64,000 bases of DNA from Anisakis pegreffii (GCA_035041965.1 JAPYMA010000554.1:62001-126000), one strand, 5' to 3'. Shown: positions 35,681-49,971, counted from the stretch's first letter. Notes: a model not told the origin generated them from the letters alone. Made by a program: numbers and translations.

Positions 35681-37206
35681 CTGCAAACTTAAATTCATCG
35701 GAGATAACGATTTAAGAAATTCAACCTAAGCAAACACTAGTTCTGCAATTATATTTAGGAAACATGAAATCAGCATCAAGTGGTGTTCTCATCGGAAATT
35801 AAGTGCACTTGCATCGGTGATACCTATAGCTATATCAATGCGTTTATGTGTACGCACACGCTGATGTACTGAGTGCTGCTCATTTGGTTAAATGTGAGCG
35901 TTATGCAATTAAAACTGTTGCAATAGAAGAAAACCAGCCGACTCTCGACTCTATCTGTGACTGACTCTCAGTTCATGAGCACGAGACGAGGATTATATAA
36001 GTCTAAACGATATATTATACAATCCAGTCTGCATTCGACTGCAATGAACAACCATCAATATACTCGGCGTTTTAAGCGCTGTGCTGAAACTACTTTCGAA
36101 AACAATTTCCCACATCTCTCTATGTTCATCTTCTTAGCAAAACATTGTCAACCTTCAAATGCAATAATTTCTGAATCCATATTTCCCCTAGTCGAATATT
36201 TTTGTGGTTCTCTCGTAAGAGATCATAGCAAATTAGTTGAAGATAAAAACAGTAACACACTGCTTTTGTGTGAATTTCCCTGACCAGTGATGCAGCTATT
36301 TGATGGATAAATTATGGCATAAAGTGAGATTTAAAATTTTGGCAGAATTATTTTTTGTGGAGCGAAAATTCAGTTAAAATTTTACACTTCATAAATGAAC
36401 ATTTCGGTTTTGCTTGAAGGGATACAACGCATTTGATTAGGTGAAAAATGAAATTGTGGTGCATGAAACGTTGGCTCAATGACTGAAGATGTTTCACCCA
36501 GTAATTTCGATAACATAAAATGATCGAACCATACGTGTGTATTTTTATGAAGCAAACGAAAGAGAGTGATGCAACAGAAAGACAAACAGTATAAATACTC
36601 TAAAGAATCAGTTAGTACAATAATGCTTTGTTGATCGAGTCGTCACCTATTTCGAGCATAATTACGGCACAGAATTTCAGTGAGTTTCTTCAAAAGGACT
36701 GAACAATCCATTTGTGAAATGAGTTGTCAGTTTAGAATAGTTGTTTGGCATTTGAAAAGTATGAAATTGAGTGGTTGGTTGAAATGAACGATAAGATGAA
36801 TTGATGAATAGATAAAAGAAGAGCGAAGATGTCGATAACGGAATTAAGTAATTTCGTTGAGGAGTAGTCGGTAGTGAATGGCAGTCGTTGACAGCGTCGT
36901 CACAAAATAAGCGAATTCAAATAATTTATGCAAATGTGAATGCGATATCATAAAACGAAACTGAATTAAAATAAATCGAGTTTATTGACTTGATGAAAAA
37001 ATCAATGATTTAACTATTTCTCGCCGAGATTCTAAAAATCGAGACCACTAACGAATCGATCTCTCAAAAGTCACAACAAAAGTTTTCGGTTTTTTTTTCT
37101 TTTCGAGCTTGATTTGTAAGAACGTTCCTACTCAGAAATCGACTGAATTGTCAAAAGGAGTGCACAAAAGCGCATAACGGCAATGTGTTCCAAAAAAAAA
37201 AAACAG

Positions 37207-39266
37207 AGCCGAATAAACACTGTTGAAAGAATTCATCAAAGAAAGAATGAAGGCGAAAGACTCGACGTAATTTCACGTTAGCACTCTTTCATCGCATGCA
37301 AACTCGTGAAATGAATTCGCGACTAACCGCAAAATTCTCCCTATTTATCAATACGCAAACAGTTCACGTTTTAAAGTATCATGATCAAATACTTCACAGA
37401 AGAAATGATCAGCTGTTCACAACGGAAAATGGGAGTGGAACAGATAAATCGGGTTTGAACGATGGGTAAATGTCTTGTATTGATTTTGTTTAGATTGACG
37501 AGGCGAAGATTCGACTAGAGCATGAAGCATCTCAAGCTCGATGGTCACTGATAGCTTTTAAAAGAGACGAATCACGGAAAATTGTGACCACTCAACTGCA
37601 TACGTAAATTAGAAGAGTTACTGGAAACAACAGATGAAGTTCTTCGAAAAATATTTTGCCAACGCAACAATAAATTTGAACATTTTCGTTCGAAACGAAT
37701 ATGAGGAATGATGATAAAACGCTTCATGAATTCCCATCAAAGTATGGAATATTCATATGAATATTGTTGCTTTTTCGAATAAATCATCTTCATTCGAATA
37801 AACGCTCCCAGAAGCGATAACGCTTATTTTGCACTTGAGAATTTCTATTCTCGGAAAAAATATTACAGTTCTCAAATCGCTATTCTCATTATTGTTTCAT
37901 TTAATCTAACTTACACTGCTCATGTTTTATCCTAATTATCGTATTTTTATAATAGTCCTGTTGCTGCAGATTCTCCTTCTTCGATTACAATGTACAAATG
38001 CAGTTAATTCAAAAATTTTTGTCTGACATTTTAAACTTGAAAATGACACAACTCAAAATGATTATTAGCATCATTTTAGCGACACTGCCTCAACAATGAA
38101 GCTGCTGAAAGCAGGTTCTTTCTCCTTTGTCGGTTGCATATTCAAAACTTCAGTCTCATCACATGCTGAGAAGTTTCTTATTCGATATCAGAACGCAGTT
38201 TGATGCCACCCAATGCCATAAGTTTCTTTTTCTGATCCTATTCACAGACATAGTGCACAATCTGATAAAATCTTAATCAGGAGCAAACAGCTGCAAAGTC
38301 AGTTTAATTGGAAGATGAATCCATCATTTGTCCCACGATGATTTTAAAAAATCAATTGGTGTTGGCTTGAATTGAAATTTTGCTCACATATTTAACTCTA
38401 AGCACTGCTCCAGGCTAAACAGCTCAACAATCAGGATGACGTTTTTTTGAAAAATTTCGGATGTTTTCCTCTGAAAATAAGCGATAGAATGGGAGTTAAT
38501 TGAATAATGGAATTCCAGAAAAAAAAAGAAGAGAATTTGCGTAATCGCCTCACTGATGATCAATTCAAAAGTTTACAGCATAAAAGTTTACAGACTGATT
38601 ATTCGAGTGATTGACTGCATTACTCGAGCAACATTTGAATGGCTTCAGAATTTATTTTCATACAATTTTCAAATGATACAACAAACCATTACATTTTTAT
38701 CTATCGAGTACGTTTGCAATTAGCTCTTTCAAACAAGAATCGTTTCGTTAAATAATTTATTTTTCAATGAAAATTCTTCATTCCTCTCATGTGGCCAATC
38801 AATTTTAGAACTGATCCAAAACGCTTCACAAATGATATCCCACTAAAAATTCATGAATGCATTAGTCTATCTCGGAAGAGTACATGTAATACGATTTCTC
38901 GTGCGTTTCAGCCCGCTATGCCGACGCAGACAATCCATTTGATCACACTTGTTCATTGTTCCCGAAAGATGTTGGCGAGTAAAAATTGAACGTTCGCTTA
39001 ATTGGCATCCATGAGAAAGTTCAGTGAAAATGTGATCGATAGGTTATATGACGAACCTGTTCACTGAATATTAGCAAGTGCCTTAAAATGAAATTAACTT
39101 AGTCAACTGTTCTCGACTAAACTCCCAAAATCGGGTACTCATCCACATTGATGAATAGAAGGAAGAAATATTGGTGGACAGATATGGTACTCAGATGAAC
39201 AGTTTGATGCCTGCTGATAAATACACGAGTGATGCACCCAAAAAAAAGAAGTTTCCATTGCAATGA
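37207..39266 (+). CDS. Coiled-coil protein gene, 3' part, with apparent frameshift
   Basis: Exons 37207-37266, 37494-37687, 38912-38970 and 39159-39266 (TGA at 39264-39266). Exon 1 (RIHQRKNEGERLD) joins in phase to IDEAKIRLEHEASQARWSL. Within exon 2 the frame changes by one base near 37600: one frame stops at 37605 after VTTQLHT, while the next frame continues KLEELLETTDEVLRKIF in heptad register. Exon 3 (RYADADNPFDHTC) and exon 4 (ILVDRYGTQMNSLMPADKYT, basic KKKK tail) follow in phase. The 5' end is unresolved. No family recognised. Splice calls are by eye; the acceptor at 37206 follows a poly-A run and is unusual. Confidence 0.5.
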
Positions 39267-40730
39267 GAACAATAAGCAATATTTTCTCAAAAAATGATTC
39301 TAACTCAGGCTGTCGACTTGTATACGAAGTATGACAAATGCCAAATGAGCACTATGTGATGAGCAATCCGAACGTTTCCTTGGGGATTACGAACATATAG
39401 CGCATTACAATACAGTAGGAAAATTCCGTAGAACGACATCAATACTCTATTTTAATCAATTCAGCGCTTCAGAAACTTATGAAACGCTTTCATATTACAC
39501 TGAAACAAATAAGTGCTCGTTTTAAAGGCACTAGTCAACAAATACAGTTGGCGTATGGTATTGCACAGAACATTTTGTTACATAACGCTTCGGCGCAAGA
39601 ATGATTCTATCTAGGTGATGGACTTGATCGATTTGATAGAATTGAAGTAATCTGTTGTTCGGGACACTCTGAAACTGGTTTGATTCTTTTAGTTCTCAAC
39701 TAGGCTTTGAGTTCCCCTTCCAATTACTTGAGCATGCGTGGACCAATTTTAAACATCCTACGCGTGCGCTCCTGATTACCCACAATTGAGACCTTGTAAA
39801 GAGCTCCCACCTTAAGCTCAAGTAAGAATAGTGGTGATCGAAACATCCAGTTGTTGAGCTCTTGACGTATTAACACGACTAGTATCAAAACGTCCTGAAC
39901 TCATACAAATAATAATGCGGTATCAGAGTAACTGAATTCATCATACGTGTTGATTTAGTATCTCAAACTGGACAGAAACGTGATTTATCTCAAACTCAAT
40001 TAAAACTCATAGTTCTTCCAGCAAGATGCCTCTAAAACCTTCTCCTACAATGAACGTTTTTGATTTCATGCACTTATGCACGCAGACACCTAAATGATAT
40101 TACAATTTCACTCTAACATAACAGAAGGCTTTATGAAGCATTCGCTCTTATGCATTACGACAGCTGAACATAAACTTTTAATAAAGTATCAATGCATGTG
40201 AACTGAATGTTGAACTATACGGTTCTCCTGAAATTAAGTCAACATTCGAACGTTGAAGTGCACGAGTGGAAAAATAAATGCTCGCAGTAATGTATCGTGG
40301 GGAACGGGCAAGTTCAGAGACTCCATCCCTGTTCCTGAATCTTTCAAGGCGGACACAATTTCGAGGCCTCTCATTGCAAATGTCGTCCCCGACCTTTCCT
40401 ATTTTTTTGCTTCATCGCAACTAATTCATAACATGTGCACGCTGATAAGACCGACTAAGTTCTATCTGGCTATGCTCAACGGAATCTGTTTGAGAATATC
40501 TTCACAGTATTTCAATTCACAATACTGCAATGTGTAGCTGATCGAATAAGATGATTTAATCTCCAAGTACTTCACTGAGCATTTTTGAGCATCGAAAAGA
40601 AATCTCATGGTGAAAATGACTTCAGTGAAAGCATAATGATTCATTCGATGTATTTTTCATCGGCATTGAACGAATGCATTAAAATATTCAGAGGTTCTTT
40701 AAGAATCGAAATAAATTCATGAATTAAACA
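39267..40730. other. Ambiguous open frames, no assigned gene
   Basis: At about 40190-40415 a locally GC-richer stretch is open on both strands (minus frame reading NERPRNCVRLERFR, plus frame KFRDSIPVPESFKA). Neither could be tied to splice sites. Confidence 0.3.
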
Positions 40731-41202
40731 ATGTCACGGATACTTAATGTTATGTGGCAGATCGATTTATCAGACGGATCGAGCAAACTCACTCAAACAC
40801 ACATTCCGCAGCCTCACATGTTTTCTAACCTGTTCGGTAATTCAGTGCAATTCTCAGTTGAACAGTGGCTGCCAACAGCATTAGAAAATATGCATTTTTG
40901 CGATCGTTTCGAATTCTGCGAGCAATCCTAACTCTTAGTACATTAACTACAATGAAGATTTTGCTGTTCAAATTGTACATATAGTTCAGAAACAACGTAA
41001 CGATACGGAGGAGTACTCTGACGAGCAAAAGGATACTCGTCGAAAAAATGAAAATTTGGAGAATGCAAAAATTGTGCAGTCTTATGAATCGGAAAAGAGC
41101 AACAATCAAGGAAAACAGCACAGGAAGAAATCCGTTGCACGCTCGTCGAATTGTTGCAACTCATCAAAAAACGGACTCAAGGATGGCGATGGGATGAATT
41201 GA
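40731..41202 (+). CDS. Small two-exon gene with hydrophilic C-terminus
   Basis: ATG at 40731 (MSRILNVMWQIDLSDG), first exon ending at 40844 or 40856 (both phase 0, before GTGCAA or GTTGAA). Second exon 40990-41202 after acceptor tagttcag: 70 codons then TGA, rich in Lys, Glu, Asn and Ser (EEYSDEQKDTRRKNENLENA, then KSVARSSNCCNSSKNG). About 108 residues if complete; it may instead be the 3' end of a longer gene. The tail looks disordered. No family recognised. The minus-strand hydrophobic ORFs here are shadows. Confidence 0.45.
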
Positions 41203-44200
41203 AATAACTGCAAATAGCTGGAAAGCGGAAGAATGAAATTTCAGAGTTTGAATTGCTCAAATTACTCACTGATTGCTTGAGTTTATCTCATTAGTACAAT
41301 TCGATTTTTTTTTCATCAAAAAAAGATGAATTTTCAAAGCTGAAGGGATGAACGAATAAGCCAAACGCGTTATACGCAAACGGTGAAGAACGGTTTCGTT
41401 TGGAAAAGCAATCTTTCAAAAAGTATTTTCGATGACTTTGTCAAACAATTCAAGCAGAAAGCTTTCCAAAAATCGAACAAGAGCATGTCTGAACAGTAGA
41501 CAAAAGGAACATTCAAAAAAGCACTAACGTAAGATAACAGCAATGCAACATTTAGGGATTACCATTCCAGTGAAATAATATTTAAAACGGATAAAAATAC
41601 CAAAAATTACTTGCAATACTTGCAACTAATAATGAAAATTACAGAGAGAACTGCAAAAATCTGATAGCAATGTTGTAAAGAGACCATTCAAATATGTACG
41701 AATGGATGCGTAGTAATATCAAAAAATTAGCATTAACAGTGCTAATAGTCAAAAAAGTTAACATTGCACGTAATGCTAGTTGCTGTCGTTCCCAGTCAAC
41801 ATGTCGCGTTTTCGAGTTCATCGAGAGATTGTTTGAGAATGATATGGGAAGATGAACGGAAAATGTTAATAGCTGGTAATGAGGAGCTCGATAATGATTG
41901 AAATGAAAACGAAATAATCAAATTAAGGAAATTGAAAACGCATTTTAGTTCGAATCTTCATTGAACGCTTAATTAAATTCATCGTTTCGATTGCTTTCAA
42001 TCCACAAAATGCTTTCACGCTCACAACAATATCGTATAGTACAATTTTTAGAGTTTACATATTTTTCGGCTTTTTGCAACCAAATTCGATGGAAATATTG
42101 GTGTATGTGTGTGTGGCACTTTGCATCATCAAACTGAAATGATTTCAAGCATATCAAATTATTCCTTATATGAAACCTATTTTTCGAGTTGTTTAAGCCG
42201 AATATCTAACCAATGCAATGAGGATGTAATTGAGAAATGTAACACGATCGGCTCGTGCAATCATTCGAAGTGAATTTTGAAAAAAAAAAAGAGGAGAGGA
42301 AACCTGAGAATATAATAAAGATAAGTTAAAATCTCAGGTTTTCACAATTAATATAAAGAGAAAACTCAATATGCACACCCTCCACAATGATCCTAGCGAC
42401 AGAAACCATGAAGGCAAATATCTACTTCATAAATTCAACGAAATACAATTTCTACATTCTTTATCGATTCATACATCCCTCTCTTATCTTCACCTTTGTA
42501 ACAAACTGCGGTTGGCACTGATCTCACTTCATCATGTCGAATTCTAAAATGGCAAGTATGCTTACCATAAACTGCAAAACTGCTCAGAATTGCCTTACTA
42601 TTAATAAACCAATTGCAGCTTTAATGATTCAGTGATGATGAACATTGTGATAAAATGAAGATGATAAAATGGCAAAGACAAAAATGAAGATCGAAAATTT
42701 GTTTGTAGTCGATGACATTTCAGATCTAATGAAGGTAGAGTTGATGAATTTTAATAAGTCATATGGATTGGATGCATTTCAATGATGGTATGAGCTTATT
42801 AAAAGCTGATTAAATCGGAGGAGGTAAAAGCAGAATGCACGAGCAGTATAGATCGGTTAACGAAGCATTGCTGTTTTAGAAATGATTTTGACCATTTTGC
42901 GAGACATTTAAGACACACTGAACAATTTCGCTTTAATCAACTACATATCCAAAAAAACAGCTAAATTGGAAGTATTTGACCTATATAGGTCTTAACTGCT
43001 AAATTGTACGGGTTTGTCCTATGTAGGTCTATACAGGAACTGATATTCGAGTAGAGCAAAAAAATACTTGCGAGATCCCCATCTTCAGTTCCAAATTTGC
43101 TTTTGACTAAATGCTACATAAAAGCGAAGTGAGATAATTGCTTTGTGAAACATAGAATTAAAAAGTCGGACTGAGTAAATCATTCACGTATATATACACG
43201 CACGATGTAAACAAAATGTATGATTAATGAATGTTTCAAGAGACATACAAATTTGTCAATATCCCGAATTTGAGTGCAATATATAGCATTATGTGGTTCT
43301 GTGACACCACGCATCGCAATGAACCGTCGTCCAACGACAACAACTCTACATGAGCATTCAGCTTTCAGCCGTCTAACACACAGCTATTGATCCGTTAATG
43401 CTTCACGCAAAATGCCTTATGCATAAAGTCACGCCTCTGAGGCAAAACACATGCACAACGAACGCATTCAGCCTGATTACATCTAATGGAATTATAATCT
43501 GTATGATTATGGGATACAGTTGATATTTTTGGTGCACATGAGTAATTACGCAATGTTTATGCAGTACGCAAGTAAAATTCATATTTAGCACTTTGCATGC
43601 ACGCGTTCATCTGCTTCCAGACATGTGGTTCTCATAAATGGATGGAGCAGGGGAGGGGAGGAAGAAATTTGCACTGTGAATGGGAATCTTAGAGTGCCAT
43701 GGGATAAATTGACGAGATTGACAGATTATTGTTGATTGATTATTTGCATGGTTATACAATGGCGAATTCAAAATGCTTATTTGATCGCAATGAACTGAAT
43801 CTATTGATATCATTCTTTCAGCTCAGTCGATTTCTTGATTGTCTTCTATTTGTCCCTAAATAGTAGTAATAGATTGTCAGAGGAGGAGGGAGGGCATTGC
43901 GGCCATGTGATGAGAGAATAGCGCTTTGGTGAATGCAACCGGACGAGATATCTCCTGAGAGAACTGCTCCTATATACAATAAGCTGAAAGGGCCAGACCA
44001 GAAATTCTTTTTCTTATGATAGGAAAAATGAGAGCAAAACAATAAATATGCTCCAGGCGACTACCATCCACCAAATCTTTTCAACAATCTTTTACTACAG
44101 TTTTCAACTATAGGTTTTGGTTGCATAAGAAGTATGGCCACTTTCCAGCATATATTATTTGGAATGTGACGTGAACTCGATTTGATGGAACTATTTAAGT

Positions 44201-44671
44201 GGCAATGAAATTTGTGATTTGGAACGATTTGATGCAGTATTCGATTAGTCAGGTAGTCCTTAAAAAGCGGTCTGGTGAGAGGTCAGCGTGATACGAGACG
44301 CTTGTCACTCCACATCAAACGAACGAAGCTATTGCAAAATACGGTGTCCAGCTGTGATAATTCGCACTGTTCATGTCACCAACGATATTTGCTTCACTTT
44401 AAATGAACAGTACACACGATGAATTTCAATGCCACATGAACAAGAAGAGCACAATTCCACCGTATCGTCTTTTTAACAGCATCGAAACATGTAGAAGGGA
44501 ACTTCGACTAATTTCTGTTCAGTTTAACGATAAAACGTGCGCATAAAAAAGTTTTGTCACGCTACATACGCATGCATAGCTGGACATAATCAAGGGATCG
44601 ATTCGCTGAATTCAGAATCAAAAAAATGAATTAATCGAATCTAACGTTGAAGTTATTTGAATCCTGCGACA
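41203..44671. other. No confident gene
   Basis: AT-rich. Contains a 38-codon plus ORF starting MAKTKMKIENLFVVDD (42671-42787) of unknown status and a 10-bp inverted repeat AAACCTGAGA / TCTCAGGTTT near 42300-42345. Confidence 0.35.
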
Positions 44672-44985
44672 TCAAGGTTTAGTTATTTTAAGTTTCTGAA
44701 TAGCCAGCGATGCTTTGCTCAACAAATTTCCAAGCCATTGAATGCTGTGAGTAACGACTTTCGCAAAATGTTGTGAAAGTTTCACGTAAGAGAATTTGTA
44801 GTGTAAGTCCATGAATCTTGTTAGAGAAATGAATGCGTTAACGGAACGTCCTGAACGTGAAAGGACTCCGGGGATCATTTCGGCCTCATTCACCGCTCAC
44901 TAAACATGGATACGAGAACATAAATCTTGCTTGTTCTTTTTCCACTGGAATCAACGATGGATGCATTATTTTTGAAGAAGTCCAT
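44672..44985 (-). CDS. Small two-exon gene, unknown product
   Basis: Exon 44946-44985 starts with ATG (MDFFKNNASIVDS); exon 44672-44895 continues in phase after a 50-bp intron (donor GTGGAA, weak acceptor gtgag). Predicted 87 residues ending ASLAIQKLKITKP. The second exon is a 73-codon open stretch with higher GC than its surroundings and amphipathic helices (FISLTRFMDLHYKF). No family recognised; it could be a relic. Confidence 0.4.
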
Positions 44986-47092
44986 AAGTTGCGCACAGTA
45001 ACTCATCCTGACATACTACAGTTCTGATGTATCTTATAACCATGCCATAAAATGCAATATAATTGAGAGATATCAAGTAAATGTATAGCAAGACTGAACG
45101 CTAAGATTGTGACGTTTGAGATTGCTGCATCAATGGTGAATTTGAGCTAAAAGAAGGTACAAATCAGATCAATTAAAGCATAACATTTGATTATGAATAG
45201 GCAATTAAATTTGTTTATCGTTTCAGCACCGCACTGATTGACGTGACCTCTTTATCGCGCATCAATAATTTCTCTTCCTTCGCATGCTAATTACCATTTC
45301 AACAACAAGCAATAAGACTTTATAAAAATTAATCTCATTTCTCAACCAACAACCATCCTTTCATTGCTTCTTTGTGTGTTTTGAATGGCCATGTTCACAC
45401 GTCTTCGAATGTTTTGCTACCGTTTCGAAGAGTATTTCGCGATTACAATTTTTTCACGTCAAAATGATGACAGAATGATCAGTTAGTAGACTTTGTAGAA
45501 CAATAAACGCAATTTGTTCTGATAATTGGATATTTGTTTCTAACAATATTTTAAAAACGGTGATTATATGCTGGTTCAATAGTCTACTTTTACGCATGGA
45601 ACATCCTCAAAGCATCATATTGCAGATCAACTGTTGACAAAAAAGAAACGAATCGTGCAAATTGCAACTAATTGAGAAACAATCTTGCATAGTACTTAGC
45701 GAATGATATTCTGCAAACGCTCAACGCTCTGAAAATATCGGTGGACTGAATCGATATCTAGTCCTGAAGCACCAACAAAACAATTGTCAAAGTGAATCCA
45801 AGTTTATTATAAGATGTCACGATACTTCCTGATCAAATTACTTCCTCTGAAATAATTGATTTGGTGAGGAAGAAGTGAAAATAAAAATAGTAAAAGTCGT
45901 TTCATTTAGGCTAACCATAAGCTGAAAGAAGACAAGCGCATTAATGGGTCGTTAAGTGAAGATACTACTATCCTGTTTGCAATTCTTCGAAATGATATTC
46001 TATCTCAACAAGACGCCTCAATTATTCTATTAAATTACGTCGTTCGGTTAGCTTCATTCGACATCAATACCAAAAATATTTCCTTCCAACGGAATACTGT
46101 TGCAAATAAGTGAGAAACGTTTTCTTAGCATCGATTTAAATTCTATCATAATTTCTGATGAATTCAATGCAGTCACATTCTGTACTCGTATTAGTTGATG
46201 CTAATCCTGTTATAAAATTTTGTTTTGAAATTTGAAGATGTCCAAGCAAAAACAACACTAAGATGCTTCTCAACAAAAACAACAAATTGTTTCACTTTCG
46301 GGTAAACTAGTCATCTTTCACTCATAAATTCTTCGGTAATTTAAGGCTTTTGTAGAATGCCACATTTCTAATCAATTGCTATAGGATAAAATACGTTAGT
46401 GGACTAACTAAAGTTAGAATCAAATGGTCTTTCGAGATCATAAGTCAATTTCGGAAAAAATGTCAAAGAATATCGTAAAACCCTCATTCAGTCAACAAAT
46501 CAAATATGAAAATTTCGCTCGTTCTCCAATCAAACCAGTTCTGTTCCACTGAATAAGTTGAAAACGATCAGTCCTCATCAAAAAAAAATTCGTAAATCAC
46601 ACGGAACAGTTGAAAACACGAAGATTCAAAAGATGAAAGATTAGATGAAAACGAGCAATCATATTTATCATATAGTTGCAGAAGACTGGCAGCTGATTCC
46701 TAATGTTCAGGCAAAATAATGTCTGCTGAAGGAGTCGACAATGTAGTGGTTAGATAGGCTGAATGAACATCATGCATCGGAATATACGATAGAATTGTAA
46801 AGTTGTGTTTGTTTGATGTATTAGCTGATGAAGATAACGGAAAGGAAAAGGTGGGGTAGTGGTCATTGAGCGATGAATCGATGGACTTAGAATTAAAGAT
46901 GAATGCACGAGATAGACGAGAAATGGGATGTTTAGGGAACGGATGTTGATTAATGCTTTAAAGCCCACACCAAACAATAGTGACCATCTTTGGTTACACA
47001 AATAAGTATGTAACTCAATCACACTATTACTTTTCCACCGCAACAAATTCATCTGAGATGCTTTATTATAACTATCATTCCACCACACAGTG
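44986..47092. other. No gene identified
   Basis: The 112-codon minus ORF at 46750-47088 lies just beyond the stop of the membrane-protein gene and is probably its 3' flank. Confidence 0.35.
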
Positions 47093-49076
47093 TTAAAAAG
47101 ATTCCATCACGTATTTCGACCGCTCAATAATCGTTTCTTTCACTTCACGATTTAGAATAACAACAGAAATGACCATCGTAATGATGAAGAAGACGGAATT
47201 AATGAGAACATTCCAAATAGGTGGACTGAAGTTGTTCCATCTGAGAACTAAACCATTTCAGGCGAAAAATTATTTGGACATGGAAACAAGGAATTTTGAC
47301 GGTGCCCCACTACTGTTTTTTGATCGTGATGGGTGATTTTGGTTTCATGGCTTGATTATCGCTAATCAAAGTCCATTAGCATACCGAAAAATGCAAGTGC
47401 TTACGTGACCTTTGCATATGATATGTTTGGTTACAATTTCGTATGGAACATTTCTTAACGAACTTGAATCATTTATTGCCGTCGTACGTGAAATGTTCTT
47501 TGCACCACTGTGATATCATACTTAAAATTTGCTGTCCATCACTGCTTTCGTCTTGTGAACCAAATCCATTGCTAGATTTTTATTTTTCAAAATGCTTTTT
47601 GAAAAACACACTCCATTATCACAGTTGTCTTTGAACTATGCAACGATTTGTCAATGCATATAATAGAATAACAGAATTGCTTATTTTATTCAACTCGATA
47701 TAAACAGGGACTATGACATAATAAATCCTTACATATCATCAGAAGAGATCATTGATAAATTGAACCTGATGAGACGATGATCAAACTGCTGAGAGAATAT
47801 TCGTTGAGTAGGAAGATAAGAACGAATTTAGATGATGGAATTTGAGGACCACAAAGAGGAACAATGGAAAATTCTGCAGGAAGACGTATTACGTCATGTG
47901 CCGTTCTCGTTTATTTCGTCCAATCAATCAGATGAGAAAATCTGGTATAACGAGGGGTTTTGCTGATGACGTCCAACGGAATATTGCAGGAACACGATAA
48001 AATACAGATAAATTACAGTCCTGAATGCGAAAATTCGCGATGATAAAACTGTATACATGACAATTACGATACAAAAGTGATTTTTATTTTAAAAAAGATG
48101 AATAATAACATCACAAAATGCAGTACTTTAATATTTGAAAGAATAGATGCGATCATTATGTCTTTGATTACCGTACTGAATCACAAAGGCATAAGCTTAT
48201 CGATCTGAAATAAATGAATGAAATGGAATAAAACTTCAAATATTTTTGATTGCCATGTTTCCCTCTGAAATCTTTTGTTTTAAATATATCTAAGGTCCAT
48301 CTGTTTGTTTAGGCGTTGACTAACCGCTGAATACCCAGGTTTTCTTACATATACTGTAACCTGAACGGGTCGTAAATGACCCAGGTGATATTGATGCAAT
48401 GCTGAGTAATCAGAAATTACGAAATCAACTGCGAGGTTGGTGTCTGTCATGAATACTGAGAGATGCTCCAAAGATATTCAGGAAGATTTCGGCGCAGATT
48501 AGGTGAAATATGGCACGAATGTCACGAAGTACCTGAGCATAGCATCAAAGGTTGTTAAGCAGTTATTTCGTGTTATTTAAATACTGCTCCATACAAAATC
48601 CCTGACTGTTCCGGATAAACTTATTAATATCAACTAAGACCACGATATGCTTATGTTCCTGTGACCGGTACTTTCAGGTTTTCTAAAAAACTTAGCACTT
48701 CTTATATTTGACTTTCATTTTTAACTGATAGTGAGATTCCATGCGGCATACTCCTTAACGAAAAGAATCAGTTGCGTCTGCTCCATGTACAGCCGGTGTT
48801 TGAAATCGTTTGCAGCAGAAAGTACATACAAATGAGTATGAACGTAAATCGTGCATTTGGATCGCTACCTGAATCTCTTCCGTTTTCAAACCGCGGAATC
48901 GGCATCCATTACCGTAAGCACCTATCCTAATTAGAAATGCTCTCAACTAATTGTAAGACAGATTCAAGTAACAATCCAAACACGATTTATCTTCATACTC
49001 ACTCGCATGTACTTTCTGCTGCAAACGACATACACACTTTCAAACTGATCAATTTCGATGATGAACTCTTCGTTCG
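47093..49076 (-). CDS. Unidentified gene with C-terminal membrane anchor, 3' part
   Basis: Exons in transcript order: 49003-49076, 48869-48946, 48595-48670, 48361-48455, 47952-48020, 47543-47571, 47093-47240 (TAA at 47093-47095). All six junctions keep phase. Readable stretches: EEFIIEIDQFESVYVVCSRK, GAYGNGCRFRGLKTEEIQ, QEHKHIVVLVDINKFIRNS, DFVISDYSALHQYHLGHLRP, NLSVFYRVPAIFRWTSSAKP. The last exon has one hydrophobic helix (VLINSVFFIITMVISVVIL) and a 19-residue polar tail, suggesting a type I or tail-anchored protein. The 5' end is unresolved above 49076; the gene points away from PARL, with under 1 kb between them. No family recognised. Confidence 0.6.
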
Positions 49077-49971
49077 CTCACTATAACTCCAAGATAACTG
49101 GTTGTGATAAAATGTGATAACTTGATGACAGCTAGATCTGCCACCATCTTTCTCTTCAAAATAATCTTCGTCAAAAACGGTGAGGCCATGATTTGTTCGG
49201 AATGATCGGCATCATCACACCCCTCTCTTATGCAAATTCATCGATACTATTACAGCAAAAACAGTGGATGCTATTACAACAGTGTGCAGCATACCAAGCG
49301 TGCACGTTCGAGCATCTCGTCATTTGCCACCAACGAACCCTTTTTATCAAGCGAGCGATCTTAAACACACTTGCTATAGAGCAGAGATGGATTGTTGCCA
49401 GTCGAATAAATTACGAGCGAATGATTTCTGAATGGTGTGGTATCGAGTTGATTTGGTGAGGGCTCACAGAAGTACACATAAAAAGGCTTGAGCGCATTTG
49501 TGAAATTCGCTCAATCCAGTCAAACTATTTGAAAATCCAGCAATCCATTGGTGTTGTTGGAGCTGAGTAGTTGTGATATAAAGGGCCGAACCGCTTAAGA
49601 GGTAAACAAGAATCGTCCAGCAGCAACCTATTGATACCGTTTAGGTCATTTGTATATTCGCTTTGATTGTCTGTCAATGATCAGGTAGACTCTTTGGAAT
49701 AATACCGCGAATGCTGCGTTGATTCGAGAAACTTACCTATATCTGGTTATAGTCATTCAGGTCATTTATATTTATCACGTTTCATTTTGATTTCTACGTA
49801 TTACTGCACATTCGGATGAGTGTTTCAAGTGTTGTTGCTATGAGATATTCGTGATGGTTTTAATTCGATGCAACAGAAAACACTTAATGACATGAAAATA
49901 TTGAAGTGTTGAATAAGCAACTCTCAGCAATATAATTAATCAGTGAATCTCTTTGAAATTTCAGTTAGATA
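49077..49971. other. Divergent intergenic region or 5' exons of the minus gene
   Basis: Lies between PARL (plus) and the membrane-anchored gene (minus), so it should hold both promoters. Several short minus frames with splice-like borders occur at 49100-49420 (for example SLVANDEMLERARL) but could not be joined in phase. An 88-codon plus ORF at 49193-49459 overlaps them. Confidence 0.35.
49957..49964 (+). promoter_or_regulatory. Splice acceptor just upstream of PARL start codon
   Basis: AATTTCAG ends 7 bases before the ATG at 49972. In a nematode this would suit a trans-splice (spliced-leader) acceptor; a 5'UTR intron is the alternative. Confidence 0.4.

Noticed and set aside
35957..36283. 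108-codon plus ORF (ATG at 35975)
   Set aside because: Moderately protein-like, but no splice context, neighbour or family supports it.
48755..48946. 63-codon minus ORF read as one exon to its stop
   Set aside because: Only 48869-48946 is supported; the reading beyond the GTAGCG donor does not fit the next exon's phase.
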